Positions 62,867 through 64,000 of a DNA stretch of 64,000 bases are shown piece by piece. The notes beneath the pieces were generated by a model, which was not told the DNA's origin, did not search any database, and saw only the letters and a list, made by a program, of their open reading frames with translations. The stretch lies in IMG/VR virus record IMGVR_UViG_3300008451_000421, positions 1 through 64,000 of that record; one strand, given 5' to 3'. Position 1 is the first letter of the stretch. Each line of letters opens with the position of its first letter. A program made the translations under genes and the position numbers. This DNA is from a virus.

Positions 62867-64000
62867 CTATGCCAAAAGGTCAAAGTCATCAGTGTCGTCA
62901 TCTTCATCGTCTGACAGCTTGTCGTGGACATTCATCAGAGCTTCACGTTCGTCGCTTTCCGGGACGAGTACCGGTTTTCCGTCATCTTGGGTGATGAGGG
63001 ATGTCAGCCGCTCCCAGGCGTCGGGGTTTCCCGGTGTGCCTCGGCGCGGACGAAGGAGCTTCTCAGCTTGTGCGGGAGATTTCAACTTTTTATTGAACGC
63101 ATCATCCGACAAAGCGTCGACCAGATAGAACTCGGCCGGCGAGCCCAGCAGGTCGTCCTTAGGCTCGACCCATTTGCGGTCACCCTTCTGGCCCAGGACG
63201 GCCTTCAGGCCCGGCGTCGGGTTGCCGATCAGGGCGTCGGTGAGCGTGTCGGCGTGCAGCCGGGCCAGCCATTTCTCGAAGATCTTGGCGTGCTGGACGA
63301 TATAGCTGCGGCGCTCGGCGGATAGCTGATTCGTCGTCGGCAGCCGCGGCTCCTCGCCGAACGTGACGCCGTCGTCCACGTCGTCGAGCTTCTGTTCGAT
63401 GATGTCGAGCATCCAGGCGTCGTGCGTGGCGCAGCCGCTCAGGCTCCCGTCTTTCGGCGGCAGGTTCTTCACCCGGCACCAGCGGCAGCCCTTCTCGGAT
63501 GCGCAGAACTCGGCGTCGGGCTCATCCACCCGCTTGCCGGCCACCCGGACTTCCTCACCGAACGCCAGCAGCTCGTCGAGCGTCAGTTCCCACTCGGACC
63601 ACCCGCCCGCGCGAGGCTGGTCGATCGAGAGGATGAACCGTGTCGCGCTCGTCTCATGCCGCGCCACGTTGTCCCAGAAGCCCAAGGCGTAGATCATCAT
63701 CTGCCGGTTGCGCACCGGGCTGACCTTCTCACCCTGGCCGTACTTCAGGTCGTTGATGCGGATGACGTCGGGCGCGATGATGCCGCAGTCGAGCGTCCCG
63801 AACTGACCGGGCAACCAGCGGCCCAGATCCACGCGGTACTCGACGACCATACGGCCAGTCATCTCGCGCAGCTTGTCGATGCCGGGCGTCAGGTAGGCCG
63901 CGTCCTCCTCGGACCAGACGAACTCGAAGCCGTCCGCCCGGAGCGTCGAGCCGACGAAATCGTAGGGATCCTCGTCGTCCTCCAGGCACTTGGCCCGGAC
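62867..64000 (-). CDS. DUF2800 (RecB/Cas4-like) nuclease, 5' end beyond the window
   Basis: At least 378 codons; the frame is open to base 64000 and the N-terminus lies outside. DUF2800 signature: EYRVDLGRWLPGQFGTLDCG, then VIRINDLKYGQGEKVSP (D-x-K of the PD-(D/E)xK core), RNRQMMIYALGFWDN (Q-x3-Y). A Cys cluster (FCASEKGCRWCRVKNLPP) may bind an iron-sulphur or zinc centre as in Cas4/AddB. It ends DDDTDDFDLLA, the acidic tag family. Likely recombination/replication exonuclease. Confidence 0.8.
   Translation of the reverse strand, partial: VRAKCLEDDEDPYDFVGSTLRADGFEFVWSEEDAAYLTPGIDKLREMTGRMVVEYRVDLGRWLPGQFGTLDCGIIAPDVIRINDLKYGQGEKVSPVRNRQMMIYALGFWDNVARHETSATRFILSIDQPRAGGWSEWELTLDELLAFGEEVRVAGKRVDEPDAEFCASEKGCRWCRVKNLPPKDGSLSGCATHDAWMLDIIEQKLDDVDDGVTFGEEPRLPTTNQLSAERRSYIVQHAKIFEKWLARLHADTLTDALIGNPTPGLKAVLGQKGDRKWVEPKDDLLGSPAEFYLVDALSDDAFNKKLKSPAQAEKLLRPRRGTPGNPDAWERLTSLITQDDGKPVLVPESDEREALMNVHDKLSDDEDDDTDDFDLLA
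63082..63096. promoter_or_regulatory. Operator-like repeat TCAACTTTTTATTGA inside DUF2800 gene
   Basis: Left arm exact, right arm ATTGA. It is a short AT-rich patch in a GC-rich gene. Weak candidate; may be chance. Confidence 0.3.

Overview
The window is part of the genome of a temperate, lambda-like siphophage (cos-type terminase family) of a high-GC alphaproteobacterium, most likely one of the Caulobacterales. The virion operon runs on the minus strand in near-perfect lambda order: terminase small and large subunits, gpW, portal, S49 protease with nested scaffold, gpD, gpE, head-tail and tail proteins, tape measure, and a gpJ-like tip. The host guess rests on phage-borne relatives of GapR (DUF2312) and GcrA, two regulators typical of alphaproteobacteria. 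A tyrosine integrase sits next to a tRNA-Gly(CCC) 3' end (attP), and a probable repressor is present. The window ends inside a gene at base 64000, and the start may also be arbitrary.

Layout. 1-3863: plus-strand early operon of small unknown genes behind an operator, with GCTTAGG repeats at the far left. 3864-4627: a terminator-rich gap. 4628-5209: an AT-rich HNH endonuclease. 5289-14102: plus-strand operon ending in large fibre, LamG-like and beta-helix tailspike genes, set apart from the other tail genes. 14185-21928: three plus-strand operons of tiny genes, mostly overlapping by 4 nt, including MazG-like, DUF3310, GapR-like, winged-helix, GcrA-like and MT-A70 methyltransferase genes. 21929-24717: minus-strand lysis cassette (holin, GH19 endolysin, Rz/Rz1-like spanins) and small accessory genes. 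24710-51604: minus-strand tail and head operon. 51742-52680: terminator, promoter, two small plus-strand genes and attP. 52681-56834: integrase and a minus-strand operon of small genes. 56851-57579: candidate repressor. 57682-64000: minus-strand replication block (SNF2-type helicase, VRR-NUC nuclease, Mom-like protein, family B DNA polymerase, DUF2815-like ssDNA-binding protein, DUF2800 nuclease).

Two features tie the genome together. First, a 15-bp inverted repeat close to TCAACnnnnnGTTGA occurs about 20 times, nearly always between genes. At several promoters its right arm forms the TTGACA -35 box; inside the late operon it lies in short gaps without an obvious promoter. This resembles the operator/stoperator network of mycobacteriophage L5, and the HTH protein at 56851-57579, flanked by two copies, is the obvious candidate to read it. 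Second, at least seven otherwise unrelated proteins (ssDNA-binding protein, DUF2800 nuclease, methyltransferase, two neighbours of the methyltransferase, a head protein and terminase small subunit) share a short acidic tag of the type DDDLLG or DDDLGL at a terminus, which suggests a common docking or degradation signal.

All functional calls come from reading motifs by eye; no database search was run.
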